A stretch of DNA of 64,000 nt from Bradyrhizobium sp. CCBAU 51765 (lineage in GTDB: Bacteria > Pseudomonadota > Alphaproteobacteria > Rhizobiales > Xanthobacteraceae), in NCBI RefSeq assembly GCF_015291725.1, contig NZ_CP030038.1:1601001-1665000 (forward strand). Direction: 5' to 3'. The number at the start of each line of letters is the position of its first letter. The stretch's first letter is position 1. Positions 35,026 to 44,093 of this stretch are shown one piece after another. Position numbers and translations under genes: made by a program. The notes under the pieces were generated by a model. It was not told where the DNA came from. It searched no databases and worked only from the letters and a program-made list of their open reading frames with translations.

Positions 35026-37167
35026 TCAGATGCTTCCGACCGTTTTCAGCCTCGCCCTGGGGTGGATTTCTGCCTGCGACAGCACGGTCGTCTGGGCCCG
35101 GAACCGCTCCACCAGGGACCGGACGAACGGACGAATTGCCGCAGAGGTGACCAGCACCGGCGCTTCGCCCTCGCGGGCGGCGCGCTCGAACGCCTCGCGC
35201 ACGGCGGTCATGAACTCCGACAGTTTCGAGGGCTGCATCGCGAGGCTGCGCTCCTCGCCCTGGCCGATGATGGATTCGGCAAAGGCCTGCTCCCACCGTG
35301 CCGACAGCGCGATCAGCGGCAGATAGCCGTTGTAGGAGGTGTTCTGCGCGCAGATCTGCCGCGCCAGACGCGCGCGGACGTGCTCGACCATGGTGGAGGG
35401 GTTGCGCGAGAAGGCGAGCGAATCGGCGATGCCTTCGAGGATGGTCGAGAGGTCGCGGATCGAGATGCGTTCGGCGAGCAGCAGTTGCAGCACGCGCTGG
35501 ATGCCGGAGACCGTGACCTGTCCGGGAACGATGTCCTTGACCAGCTCGCTCTGCTCCTTCGGCAGCTCCTTGAGAAGCTTCTGCACCTCGCCATAGGAGA
35601 GCAGGTCCGACATGTTGGCCTTGAGCAACTCGGTGAGGTGGGTCGAGAGCACGGTCGCTGCGTCGACCACGGTGTAGCCCTTGAGAGAGGCTTCTTCCTT
35701 GAGGCTGGCATCGACCCAGGTCGCGGGTAGGCCGAAGGTCGGCTCGGTGGTGTGGATGCCGGGCACCTGCACCTGGCCGCCGCCGGGATCCATGACCATG
35801 AACTGGTTGGGCCAGATCTTGCCGGTGCCGGCGTCGACCTCCTTGATCTTGATGATGTAGGTGTTGGCCTCGAGCTGGACGTTGTCGAGGATGCGCACCG
35901 CCGGCATCACGAAGCCCATCTCGATCGCGAGCGAACGGCGCAGCGCCTTGATCTGCTCGGTGAGGCGATCGGTGCCGTCGGGACCGTTGACCAGCGGCAG
36001 GAGCGCATAGCCGAGCTCGATCTTGAGGTCGTCGATCTTGAGTGCGGCCGAGATCGGCTCTTCGGTCGCAGCGGCCCCCGGCGCGCCGGGCTGACCTGCC
36101 GCGGGCGCGGCCTTGGCGGCTTCTTCGGCCCTGGCGGTGACGCGGTTGCGGTTGCGGGCGTTCCAGGCCAGCGCGCCGGCGCCGGCGCCGAGCGCCAGGA
36201 ACGGGAGGGTCGGAATGCCCGGCAGGGCCGCCAGCACGAGCATCACGGCCGAGGACATCGCGAGTGCCTGCGGATAGCCGGAGAACTGCTTCATCAGCGC
36301 CTTGTCGGCGGCGCCGGACACGCCGGCCTTGGAGACAAGCAGGCCGGCCGCCGTCGAGACGATCAGCGCCGGCACCTGGGTGACGAGACCGTCACCGACG
36401 GTCAGGAGCGTGTAGGTGCGGCCGGCGTCGGCGAAGGACATGCCTTGCTGCGCCACGCCGATGATGATGCCGCCGACCACGTTGATGAAGACGACCAGGA
36501 GGCCCGCGATGGCATCGCCGCGGACGAACTTGGAGGCACCGTCCATGGCGCCGAAGAAGCCGCTCTCGTCCTCCAGCTCCTTGCGCCGCTCCTTGGCGAC
36601 TTTCTCGTCGATCAGGCCGGCGGAGAGGTCGGCGTCGATCGCCATCTGCTTGCCGGGCATGGCGTCGAGGTGGAAGCGCGCGGCGACCTCGGCGATACGG
36701 CCCGAACCCTTGGTGATGACGACGAAGTTGACGATGATCAGGATGGCGAAGACGATGATGCCGATGACGAAATTGCCGCCCATCACGAAGTTGCCGAAGG
36801 CCTCGATGACGTGACCGGCGGCGGCCGTGCCCTCGTGCCCGTGCGACAGGATCAGGCGGGTCGAGGCCATGTTGAGCGACAGGCGCAACATGGTCGAGAT
36901 CAGCAGGACGGTCGGGAAGGCCGAGAATTCGAGCGGTGCCTGGATGAACAGCGACGTCATCAGGATCAGGATCGAGAGCGTGATCGAGATCGCCAGGAAC
37001 AGGTCCAGCACGATCGCGGGCAGGGGAAGGATCAGCACCACCAGGATGGTGAGGACGCCGAGCGCCAGCGCGATGTCGCCGCGCTTGAGGATGTTGACGA
37101 TCTCGCTGAGGGAGGGGATGCCGGCCTTCGCGCTGCCTACGCCCTGTCCCGCCGTGACGTCGACCAT
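35026..37167 (-). CDS. flhA: Flagellar export protein FlhA
   Basis: 713 residues from the ATG at 37167; the 50 extra residues of the longer frame are Arg/Pro-rich and not family-like. The N-terminal half has about eight membrane helices (DIALALGVLTILVVLILPLPAIVLD and others) with the FHIPEP-type signature around TVLLISTMLRLSLNMASTRLIL and the charged loop EVAARFHLDAMPGKQMAIDADL. The C-terminal cytoplasmic domain binds chaperone-substrate complexes (KLLKELPKEQSELVKDIVP, ISIRDLSTILEGI). FlhA is the nonameric export gate. It stands apart from fliI-fliJ by about 5 kb with unrelated genes between. Confidence 0.96.
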   Translation of the reverse strand: MVDVTAGQGVGSAKAGIPSLSEIVNILKRGDIALALGVLTILVVLILPLPAIVLDLFLAISITLSILILMTSLFIQAPLEFSAFPTVLLISTMLRLSLNMASTRLILSHGHEGTAAAGHVIEAFGNFVMGGNFVIGIIVFAILIIVNFVVITKGSGRIAEVAARFHLDAMPGKQMAIDADLSAGLIDEKVAKERRKELEDESGFFGAMDGASKFVRGDAIAGLLVVFINVVGGIIIGVAQQGMSFADAGRTYTLLTVGDGLVTQVPALIVSTAAGLLVSKAGVSGAADKALMKQFSGYPQALAMSSAVMLVLAALPGIPTLPFLALGAGAGALAWNARNRNRVTARAEEAAKAAPAAGQPGAPGAAATEEPISAALKIDDLKIELGYALLPLVNGPDGTDRLTEQIKALRRSLAIEMGFVMPAVRILDNVQLEANTYIIKIKEVDAGTGKIWPNQFMVMDPGGGQVQVPGIHTTEPTFGLPATWVDASLKEEASLKGYTVVDAATVLSTHLTELLKANMSDLLSYGEVQKLLKELPKEQSELVKDIVPGQVTVSGIQRVLQLLLAERISIRDLSTILEGIADSLAFSRNPSTMVEHVRARLARQICAQNTSYNGYLPLIALSARWEQAFAESIIGQGEERSLAMQPSKLSEFMTAVREAFERAAREGEAPVLVTSAAIRPFVRSLVERFRAQTTVLSQAEIHPRARLKTVGSI

Positions 37168-37399
37168 GGTAGCTGCCTCCCCGCGCGACTGCCGTCCGCG
37201 CGCCCCAAACGTCTGCGCGGCGGCCGATGGGCCGCCGTTCCGAAAGTGAGGCACCGCACTGGCGTCCACGGGAGCTCCCGTTCTACGCGGCTGACGACAC
37301 TCGACTTCACCCGGCAATTCTTGCCGGGTGTATGGTTAGCAAAGGGTTAACGGAGGGTGGGAAGGGGGCGGGCGGGGTGTTTCGGGGGCCCCTCTCTGG

Positions 37400-37502
37400 T
37401 CATTCCGGGACGCGCGAAGCGCGAGCCCGGAATCCATCGGGCCGCACACGCTATGGAGAAATGGATTCCGGGCTCGCGCCAAGGGGCGCGCCCCGGAATG
37501 AC
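37400..37502. repeat. Palindromic intergenic repeat upstream of flhA
   Basis: Arms GCGAGCCCGGAATCCAT (37421-37437) and ATGGATTCCGGGCTCGC (37461-37477) are perfect complements, nested in CATTCCGGG / CCCCGGAATG outer arms. Dispersed Bradyrhizobium repeat type. It occupies the middle of the 357-bp gap between cusF-like gene and flhA, where no gene is supported. Confidence 0.8.
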
Positions 37503-37524
37503 GGTCGGGGGAAAAGGCCCTACT

Positions 37525-37827
37525 TCACTTCGCCTTGTTCATCTTCGTCACCGTGTACCCCGACGCCGCCTCCTCGGCCTCGAAGGTCACCTTGTCGCCG
37601 ACCTTCACCTGCTTGAGCATGGCGGGGTCCTTGACGCGGTAGACCATGGTCATGGGCTCCTCCATGCCGAGGCTCTTCGCCGGTCCGTGCTTGAGCGTGA
37701 TCTTGCCGGTGCCTTCGTCGATCTTCTTCACCTCGCCGCTGATCGCGGCGCCGTCGGCTGCGAGGGTCCCGGTCGCAAGGCCGACAGCAAGCGCGAGCGC
37801 AGCAGTGATACGGATGATGCGGTTCAT
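37525..37827 (-). CDS. CusF-like periplasmic copper-binding protein
   Basis: 100 residues from the ATG at 37827, with GGAG 6 nt upstream; the longer frame to 37839 is less likely. Signal peptide (AALALAVGLATGTLAAD), then a small OB-like domain: SGEVKKIDEGTGKITLKHGPAKSLGMEEPMTMVYRV. The His in LKHGP and Met residues in MEEPMTM match CusF copper ligands. It probably carries Cu(I)/Ag(I) in the periplasm. Last gene of the copper operon. Confidence 0.88.
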   Translation of the reverse strand: MNRIIRITAALALAVGLATGTLAADGAAISGEVKKIDEGTGKITLKHGPAKSLGMEEPMTMVYRVKDPAMLKQVKVGDKVTFEAEEAASGYTVTKMNKAK

Positions 37828-37842
37828 GGGAGTCTCCATTGC

Positions 37843-38298
37843 TTACTTCACGGTGACGTGGCCGACCATGCCGTAGTCGCGATGGTCCGGAATCAGGCAG
37901 GAAAATTCGAAGGTGCCGGCCTTGCTGAATTTCCAGAGGATCTCGGCCGTCCCGTTCGGCGCGAGCCGGACCCCGTTGGGATCGTCGTGCTCCATGTGCG
38001 GATGCTTCTTCATCTCCACCGCATGCGCGAGATTTTCCTTGGGGGTGGCGAGCAGGAATTCGTGGTCCTCCTTGCCGACGTTGCGCAGCACGAAGCGGAT
38101 CTGCTCGCCGCGTTTGACCTCAATCCGGGCAGGTGTGTAGTCCATCTCGTTCATCAGGACCTCGATCGTGCGGGCGGGCTTCTTGGGATCGCCGGGCTCG
38201 CCGGCGGAAAAACTCCCGTGCCCGTGCTTGTCGTGGGCAAAGGCCGGCGCGGTCGAAAGTGCAGCCAGCGCGAGGCCGAGCCTGATCGTGGTCTTCAT
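37843..38298 (-). CDS. Periplasmic cupredoxin
   Basis: 151 residues from the ATG at 38298 (GGAGA upstream). Signal peptide ending near PAFAHD, a His/Gly-rich spacer (HDKHGHGSFSAGE) and a plastocyanin/azurin-like domain: VLMNEMDYTPARIEVKRGEQIRFVLRNVGKEDHEFLLA with the first copper His in EDHEF, and FEFSCLIPDHRDYGMVGHVTV with Cys, His and Met ligands. Likely electron or copper carrier for the multicopper oxidase encoded 32 bp upstream. Confidence 0.88.
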   Translation of the reverse strand: MKTTIRLGLALAALSTAPAFAHDKHGHGSFSAGEPGDPKKPARTIEVLMNEMDYTPARIEVKRGEQIRFVLRNVGKEDHEFLLATPKENLAHAVEMKKHPHMEHDDPNGVRLAPNGTAEILWKFSKAGTFEFSCLIPDHRDYGMVGHVTVK

Positions 38299-38330
38299 CG
38301 TCGTCTCCAGTTGTTCATTCATCGAAACGC

Positions 38331-39668
38331 TCACATCTTCATGTTCTTCATCGGCGGGCCGCCTGGTTTTGGCCGGGCCGGCTCTGCGGCCGGGGCCGCA
38401 ACCTCGTAGGCGACGGTGCCTTGCGGGAATTTGTACGGCCCGGGATCGCGGTAATCGTCGCGCGCGAGGTCCTCGCGGATCTTCATCACCGTGAACATGC
38501 CGCCCATCTCGATCGGCCCGAACTGGCCGGTGCCGGTCATCATCGGCAGCGTGTTGTCGGGCGTCGGCATCTCCATGTTGCCCATCGCCATGCCGGTCGA
38601 GCCCATGGCCATGCCGTCGGGCGCAAGCTTGCCGACGGCCTTGGCGAGATCCTTGCGCGACACGCCGATGAGGTTGCGCACGTCGTGTCCCATCGCGTTC
38701 ATGGTGTGATGCGACTTGTGGCAGTGGAACGCCCAGTCGCCCGGATTGTCGGCGAGCACGTCGAACACCCTGACAGCGCCGACCGGCACGTCAGTGGTCG
38801 TCTCCGGGATCTGTGCGCTCTCCGGGATCCAGCCGCCGTCGGTGCAGGTGACCGCGAAGCTGTGGCCGTGCAGGTGAATCGGATGGTTGGTCATGCTGAG
38901 ATTGCCGATGCGCACGCGCACCTTGTCGCCGAGCCTGACCGGGAGCGGATCGATGCCGGGAAATACCCGCGCATTCCAGGTCCACATGTTGAAGTCGGTC
39001 ATCTCGTTGACATGCGGCAGATAGGTGCCGGGGTCGACGCGATAGGTGCTCATCACGAAGACGAAGTCGCGGTCGACGGGCCGGAAGCTCTGGTCGCGCG
39101 GATGCACGACGACCATGCCCATCATGCCCATCGCCATCTGCACCATCTCGTCGGAATGCGGGTGGTACATGAAGGTCCCGCTCTTCTTCATCTCGAATTC
39201 GTAGACGAAGGTCTTGCCCGGCTGGATGTGCGGCTGGGTCAGCCCGCCGACGCCGTCCATCCCGCTCGGAATGATCATGCCGTGCCAGTGCACGGTGGTG
39301 TATTCGGGCAGCCTGTTGGTGACGAAGATGCGGAGCTTGTCGCCCTCGACCGCTTCGATGGTCGGGCCCGGCGATTGCCCGTTGTAGCCCCACAGGTTCA
39401 CCTTCATGCCCTCGGCGAATTCGCGCACCACGGGCTCGGCGACGAGATGGAATTCCTTCCAGTCGCCGTTCATGCGGAACGGCAGCGACCAGCCGTTGAG
39501 CGTGACCACGGGGCGATAGTCCGGGCCGCTGCTCGGATGCAGCGGCGGCTGCATCACCACCTTGTCCATGATGGGGGCTTCCGGAATCGAAGCGGCCTGG
39601 ACGCGGCCGCTGATGGCCGATGCGCCGGCAAGCGCGGCGCTGCCTAAGAATCCTCGGCGGGAAAACAT
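38331..39668 (-). CDS. Multicopper oxidase, copper-resistance type
   Basis: 445 residues from the ATG at 39668 (GGAGG 7 nt before). Tat-type N-terminus (SRRGFLGSAALAGA). All four copper motifs are visible: TVHWHGM, MYHPHSDEM, NHPIHLHGHSF and WAFHCHKSHHTMNAMG, so type 1 and the trinuclear centre are complete. A Met-rich tail (GMAMGSTGMAMGNMEMPTPD) resembles CueO/CopA Met-rich copper-binding regions. It should oxidise Cu(I) to less toxic Cu(II) in the periplasm. Confidence 0.93.
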   Translation of the reverse strand: MFSRRGFLGSAALAGASAISGRVQAASIPEAPIMDKVVMQPPLHPSSGPDYRPVVTLNGWSLPFRMNGDWKEFHLVAEPVVREFAEGMKVNLWGYNGQSPGPTIEAVEGDKLRIFVTNRLPEYTTVHWHGMIIPSGMDGVGGLTQPHIQPGKTFVYEFEMKKSGTFMYHPHSDEMVQMAMGMMGMVVVHPRDQSFRPVDRDFVFVMSTYRVDPGTYLPHVNEMTDFNMWTWNARVFPGIDPLPVRLGDKVRVRIGNLSMTNHPIHLHGHSFAVTCTDGGWIPESAQIPETTTDVPVGAVRVFDVLADNPGDWAFHCHKSHHTMNAMGHDVRNLIGVSRKDLAKAVGKLAPDGMAMGSTGMAMGNMEMPTPDNTLPMMTGTGQFGPIEMGGMFTVMKIREDLARDDYRDPGPYKFPQGTVAYEVAAPAAEPARPKPGGPPMKNMKM

Positions 39669-39681
39669 GCTGGCCTCCATC

Positions 39682-41106
39682 TCAGTGGCCGCCGGCGGCA
39701 GGCGCTGCCGCGGCGATGGTGGTTGGATTGTCGCCGCCGGCCGTCGGCACGCCGCCGCCGTTGACGGCAGTCTGCAAATCGGCCTGGGCGAGGAAGAACC
39801 GTTGCCTGGCGTCGATCGCGCCGCGCAGCGACGCCAGGCGCTGTCGCGCCTCGGTGAGCAGCGCGAAAATGTCGACCTGCATGCTGGAGAAGCGCAGCTG
39901 CATCTCCTCGGTGATGATCTTCCGCAGGGGGATGATCTCGCGCTGGTAATGGCCGGCGATGTCGTAGGTGGAGCGGTAGACACGATAGGCATCGCGCGCC
40001 TCGGAGCGCACATTCACGGCGCGCTCGGTCAGGCGGTTGAAGGCGAGATTGTAGGTCTCGGCGGCCTGCCGCACGCGCACCTCGCCGCCGTCGAAGATCG
40101 GGATCTGGAACTGCACGTCGAAGCCGCGTTCGCGGAACGGCGGCCCTTCCGGATCCTGGGTGCGGCGGGAGATGCCGGCGAGATCGAGCAGCGTCACGAA
40201 GCGCGTCGCCTCGGTGAGGTTCAGGGCCTTGGCCAGCGCGGCCAGCTCCAGCCGTGCGATCTGCAGGTCGATGCGGTGCGCCACCGCGTCGGCCTCGATC
40301 GAGGGCAAGGCCTGCGGCCGACGCGGCAGCGGCGGCAGTCGATCAGGCAGGCGGAAGTCGAGACCGGCGTCCCATAGCCCCATCAGGCGCGCCAGCCTTT
40401 CGCGCGCGCTCGCCGCCGCTTGGCGCGCCGTTGCGAGGTCGGCGGTGGTCTCGGCGTAAAACACCTGCTCGCGGGCCTGGTCGAGCTTGTTGAGCGAGCC
40501 GGTTTCGCCGAGCTTGACCGCGAGCTGCGCGGTGGATTCCGCCGTGGCCTTCGCGTCCGTCAGCAGCACCACCATCTCGTTGGCGGCGACAGTGCGGACA
40601 TAGGCGCGGCGGACGTCGGCCGCGAGCCGCAGCGTCGCCAGGGCAGCGCGCAGCTGCGCTCCGCGGAATCGGTCGCGGGCGATCTCGGAGCGGAACGGCA
40701 GGGTGGCCAGCGCGAGAATGTCGCCGACCACCTGGCGCTCGATCTCGCTGGCGCCGTTGCCTGATATTCGCGAGATCGCGAATACGGGATTGGGCGGCAG
40801 GCTCTGCTCGACGAGATCGGTCTCGGCCAGCGCCAGCTCGTTATAGGCGGCTTGCAGTCCCTTGTTGTTGAGCAGCGCGATCTGCACGGCGGCATCTGCG
40901 CTCAGCGTCCGCGACAACAGCTGGCGAACGCGCGCGTCGACCGCGTTGGCGCCCTCCGCCGTTCGCACGAAGGCGACGTCCTTGTTGATGGCCTGGCCTG
41001 TCAGATCAGAGACGTCAGTCATCCCGCTGTCGGGCGAGAACGCGGCGCAGCCGGAGACGCTGAGCGCGATGAGGACGAGCAGGCCCCGCGCAAGATGGCG
41101 TGTCAT
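39682..41106 (-). CDS. TolC/CusC-like outer-membrane efflux lipoprotein
   Basis: 474 residues. Lipoprotein signal with lipobox LSVSGCAAF; GGAG upstream of the ATG at 41106. Two outer-membrane efflux domains with long helices (LSADAAVQIALLNNKGLQAAYNELALAETDLVEQSLPPNP and GISRRTQDPEGPPFRERGFDVQFQIPIFDGGEVRVRQA). CusC-type channels normally work with CusA and CusB; neither is in this operon. It overlaps no gene and is 13 bp from the oxidase gene downstream. Confidence 0.88.
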   Translation of the reverse strand: MTRHLARGLLVLIALSVSGCAAFSPDSGMTDVSDLTGQAINKDVAFVRTAEGANAVDARVRQLLSRTLSADAAVQIALLNNKGLQAAYNELALAETDLVEQSLPPNPVFAISRISGNGASEIERQVVGDILALATLPFRSEIARDRFRGAQLRAALATLRLAADVRRAYVRTVAANEMVVLLTDAKATAESTAQLAVKLGETGSLNKLDQAREQVFYAETTADLATARQAAASARERLARLMGLWDAGLDFRLPDRLPPLPRRPQALPSIEADAVAHRIDLQIARLELAALAKALNLTEATRFVTLLDLAGISRRTQDPEGPPFRERGFDVQFQIPIFDGGEVRVRQAAETYNLAFNRLTERAVNVRSEARDAYRVYRSTYDIAGHYQREIIPLRKIITEEMQLRFSSMQVDIFALLTEARQRLASLRGAIDARQRFFLAQADLQTAVNGGGVPTAGGDNPTTIAAAAPAAGGH

Positions 41107-41115
41107 GGCGCGCTC

Positions 41116-41400
41116 CTACCGGTCTGGCTTCGGCTGCGGCGTCACCGCGTCGTTGCGGCCACGCCATGGCGCCGGCGTCGCAGGGCGCAGGCTGGTATAG
41201 GGCGCAATGGTCGAGCGATAGCCGATGTGCGCCACCTTCGCCGCCGGATCGGCGGGATCGGCGCTGGCGACCCGTGTCGTTGCCGGCGTGCAGCCGGACA
41301 GCGCCAGCGCAGCAAAGGCCAGCAGCAGCCAATTGAATCGGCACTGTCGTCCACCCACCGCAGATGCGGCGGCGGACTTTCCCCCGGAAGGCGTCAACAT
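41116..41400 (-). CDS. Small lipoprotein in the copper operon
   Basis: 94 residues with a long N-terminal extension before the signal helix (FNWLLLAFAALALSGC) and lipobox ALSGCTPA; a GTG nearer the helix (residue 15) may be the true start. The mature part is short and Ala/Pro-rich with HIGYRSTIAPYTSLRP. No known family recognised. It is 9 bp upstream of the efflux channel gene, so it is almost certainly co-transcribed. Confidence 0.65.
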   Translation of the reverse strand: MLTPSGGKSAAASAVGGRQCRFNWLLLAFAALALSGCTPATTRVASADPADPAAKVAHIGYRSTIAPYTSLRPATPAPWRGRNDAVTPQPKPDR

Positions 41401-41473
41401 GATTCATCCCTGATCTGGAGACCACAGGTTCGCGCGCGCAAAAGCGCGCTCGGCCCGAAATCGTCGCGTCAGA

Positions 41474-41917
41474 TCAGGCGATGGGGGGGCGGTAGTGCAG
41501 GGGCGGCGCCGTGCTGTGCAGGCTAGCCACGAGCTCGGGCGCGCAGGCGGAGACGGGCAGCAGGGGCTTGGCGACGCTGGGCAGGTCGGCGGGCAGCGCG
41601 CTCACGCACATCATCGCGCAGCACGGTCCCACTGTTCCCTTGCCGTCGTGATGATGCGGAGCGGGCGCGTCCTGCGCGGCCGTCTGGGGGTGAGCGTGGG
41701 TGCCCGCGTGTTCGTGCGAGGCATCGCCATGCAGATGGCTCGTCGGCATCTGGTGATGCGCCGGCACGTGATCTGCAAGGAGTACGTCGTCGAGGCACGG
41801 TGCAGCGCCATCGCCCCAGGCAAGCGCCGCAGCGGGCGCGAGCACGCAGAACAGGTAGGCGAGGGCGATGATCCGCCCCACCCTGATCCGCATCGATCGC
41901 GTCAATCGCAGCAACAT
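41474..41917 (-). CDS. His-rich exported protein heading the copper operon
   Basis: 147 residues from the ATG at 41917; GTG 41953 and ATG 41893 are alternatives. A signal helix (IIALAYLFCVLAPAAALAW), then a His-rich region (HVPAHHQMPTSHLHGDASHEHAGTH in two runs; APHHHDGK) and a CCAMMC motif. It has 14 or more His and several Met/Cys residues, indicating metal binding. Position first in a copper operon suggests copper sensing or buffering, like CopL-type leader proteins in other bacteria, but no close family was recognised. Confidence 0.65.
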   Translation of the reverse strand: MLLRLTRSMRIRVGRIIALAYLFCVLAPAAALAWGDGAAPCLDDVLLADHVPAHHQMPTSHLHGDASHEHAGTHAHPQTAAQDAPAPHHHDGKGTVGPCCAMMCVSALPADLPSVAKPLLPVSACAPELVASLHSTAPPLHYRPPIA

Positions 41918-42067
41918 CCGCCGGCATGCTCTCCGCGCGGCCAAGGTGCACACGCTGAATGCAAACTAGTGGCAAAACGCGCGTTCGCCAAGCTTCTTCT
42001 TACCGCAGTGCACCGCGCATGCCCAATATCGCGGCACAATGCTTGACCCTGTGGCGATCCGCGGGCC

Positions 42068-43333
42068 ATGGTCCGGCCCGTGCACGCGCCAAATCATCCA
42101 GGACAGACGCCTCAATCATTCAGCCCTGATTCCCGTCAGGCCTGGATGCGGCTGATCATTGCGCTGCTGATCGGCTCGATCGGCGCCGTCGGCATGTGGG
42201 CGGTCGTGGTCGTGATTCCCGTGGTGCAGGCCGAATTCGGTGCCACGCGCGGCGCGGTGTCGCTGGCTTTCACCCTCATGATGTTCGGCTTCGGGCTTGG
42301 CGGGGTGATCGCCGGCAAGATCACCGACCGGTTCGGCATCGTACCGGCCATGGCGATCAGCATCGCCTTTCTCGGCGTCGCCAACGTGCTCGCGGGTCTG
42401 TCGAGCCATCTCTGGCAGTTCGTGGTGGCCTACTTCCTCATCGGGCTCGGCACCGCAGCGACCTTCGCCCCGTTGATGGCGGAGGCCTCGCACTGGTTCG
42501 AGCGCTATCGCGGGCTGGCGGTGACGATCGTTGCCAGCGGCAATTATGTCGCGGGCGCGATGTGGCCGCCGATCGTGAGCTGGGGCACGCAGGAGATCGG
42601 CTGGCGCTACACCCATATCGGCATCGGCATGGTCTGCGCCTGCACGATGACGCTCCTGGTCCTCGTCCTGCGCGCACAGATGGGCAACGACAAGGTTCGC
42701 GATCATGCCAACGCGCCGCCGCCGCGGGTCGATCTCAAGCTCTCGACCAACACGCTGACGGTGCTGCTTTCGATCGCATCGATCGCCTGCTGCGTGGCGA
42801 TGGCGATGCCGCAGGTGCATATCGTCGCCTATTGCGGCGATCTCGGCTATGGCGTGGCGCGCGGCGCCGAGATGCTGTCCTTGATGATGGCATGCGGCAT
42901 CGTCAGCCGGATCGGCTCCGGCTATCTCGCCGACAAGATCGGCGGCATCCGCACGCTGCTGGTCGGATCGCTGGCGCAGGGTTTTGCGCTGGTGTTCTAT
43001 CTGTTCTTCGACAGCCTGACCTCGCTCTATCTGATCTCCGCGATGTTCGGCCTGTTCCAGGGCGGCATCGTGCCGAGCTACGCCATCATCGTGCGTGAGG
43101 CGATGCCGGCGAGCGAGGCGGCGACGCGCGTCGGCATCGTGATCTTTGCCTCCGTGTTCGGCATGTCCTTCGGCGGCTGGGTGTCGGGGGTCATCTTCGA
43201 CGCCACCGGATCCTACGCCGCGGCGTTCGCGAACGGCGTGGCGTGGAATGCGCTGAACATCGGCATCGTCGTGCTGCTCTTGATCCGCGCGCGAATGGGC
43301 CCGGTCAAGGCCGGGCCGGGGTTTGCCACCTAG
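42068..43333 (+). CDS. MFS transporter, OxlT-like
   Basis: 421 residues with twelve predicted membrane helices. MFS signatures: GKITDRFGIVPA between helices 2 and 3, RYRGLAVTIVASGNYVAGAMWPPI, and in the second half GSGYLADKIGGIRTLL. The pattern resembles the oxalate/monocarboxylate (OxlT-like) branch. The substrate cannot be told from sequence. Its 3' end overlaps the convergent DUF4864 gene by 4 nt. Confidence 0.88.
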   Translation: MVRPVHAPNHPGQTPQSFSPDSRQAWMRLIIALLIGSIGAVGMWAVVVVIPVVQAEFGATRGAVSLAFTLMMFGFGLGGVIAGKITDRFGIVPAMAISIAFLGVANVLAGLSSHLWQFVVAYFLIGLGTAATFAPLMAEASHWFERYRGLAVTIVASGNYVAGAMWPPIVSWGTQEIGWRYTHIGIGMVCACTMTLLVLVLRAQMGNDKVRDHANAPPPRVDLKLSTNTLTVLLSIASIACCVAMAMPQVHIVAYCGDLGYGVARGAEMLSLMMACGIVSRIGSGYLADKIGGIRTLLVGSLAQGFALVFYLFFDSLTSLYLISAMFGLFQGGIVPSYAIIVREAMPASEAATRVGIVIFASVFGMSFGGWVSGVIFDATGSYAAAFANGVAWNALNIGIVVLLLIRARMGPVKAGPGFAT

Positions 43334-43734
43334 ACGGACTGTCCCGCCTTCAGTAGCGAGCAGCCGGTGATCTTGTAGCTGCCGTCCGCCTGCTGCTCGA
43401 GCGTGTAGAGCGCCTCCCAAGCCTCGCCATTGGCATCGACGATGTGGACGCGCTGGGCGATCCAGCCGCCATCGGTCTTGCTCTCGCCGAATTCGAAACT
43501 CCTGTGACGATACACCGGCGCGTAACCGTTCTGAACCATGGACATGAAGATGTCAGGCGCGGGAAATATCTCCTTGATCGCCGGTGCCGCATGGGAATAG
43601 GCCGCCGCCGCATCGTCGCGAACGAAGGCCTGCTCCTGGGCGCGGATGACGCTCTGGGCGGCCGCGACATCGCCGCCAAACGCTGAATGATGACAGGCAA
43701 CAATGAGAGTGACCAGCAAGGCTGCGATGCGCAT
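43330..43734 (-). CDS. DUF4864 family exported protein
   Basis: 134 residues with a signal peptide (cleaved near HHSAFGGD) and a cystatin/NTF2-like alpha+beta domain: AQSVIRAQEQAFVRDDAAAAYSHAAPAIKEIFP, FMSMVQNGYAPVYRHRSFEFGE, EALYTLEQQADGSYKITGCSLL. This is the DUF4864 pattern, common in alphaproteobacteria, function unknown, periplasmic. Confidence 0.82.
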   Translation of the reverse strand: MRIAALLVTLIVACHHSAFGGDVAAAQSVIRAQEQAFVRDDAAAAYSHAAPAIKEIFPAPDIFMSMVQNGYAPVYRHRSFEFGESKTDGGWIAQRVHIVDANGEAWEALYTLEQQADGSYKITGCSLLKAGQSV

Positions 43735-44093
43735 GACAGGCTCCGCGTTGAGATCCCGGCGGAGGCGATGCTAGCACATCTGCGGCGCCAGGGCGTGGAC
43801 TCATCACGCGCTTGGCTTGGTGCCCCAGATGCCCGCTCATCCCTCAACGGCGACACAAGCAGCAGAGATGGTTGAGGGGCGCCGATGGGCCAGGAGCGGC
43901 CTTATGCATCGCGGGTCGAAGCCAGTCGGAGCCAGTCTGAGCGTTGACACGCTACTGGCCACGCGCCTGTGATCACCGAAAAGAACCGCGCCAGGTAATA
44001 TTCAATGTGGATCAATACCGCTTGTGCTTGTCCGACTTCGGTCAGGTATCCGCGAGTTCCGACATCACCGACTGTTTGCATAGGGGTGATCCG
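43735..44093. other. Intergenic region at the edge of the low-GC islet
   Basis: 359 bp with no gene supported. GC content falls visibly toward the right end, where AT-rich stretches such as GGTAATATTCAATGTGGATC appear. It probably contains the promoter of the cNMP-binding protein gene. Confidence 0.5.

Noticed and set aside
35752..37350. 532-codon plus-strand frame opposite flhA
   Set aside because: Asp/Glu/His/Arg-rich shadow of a highly conserved gene.
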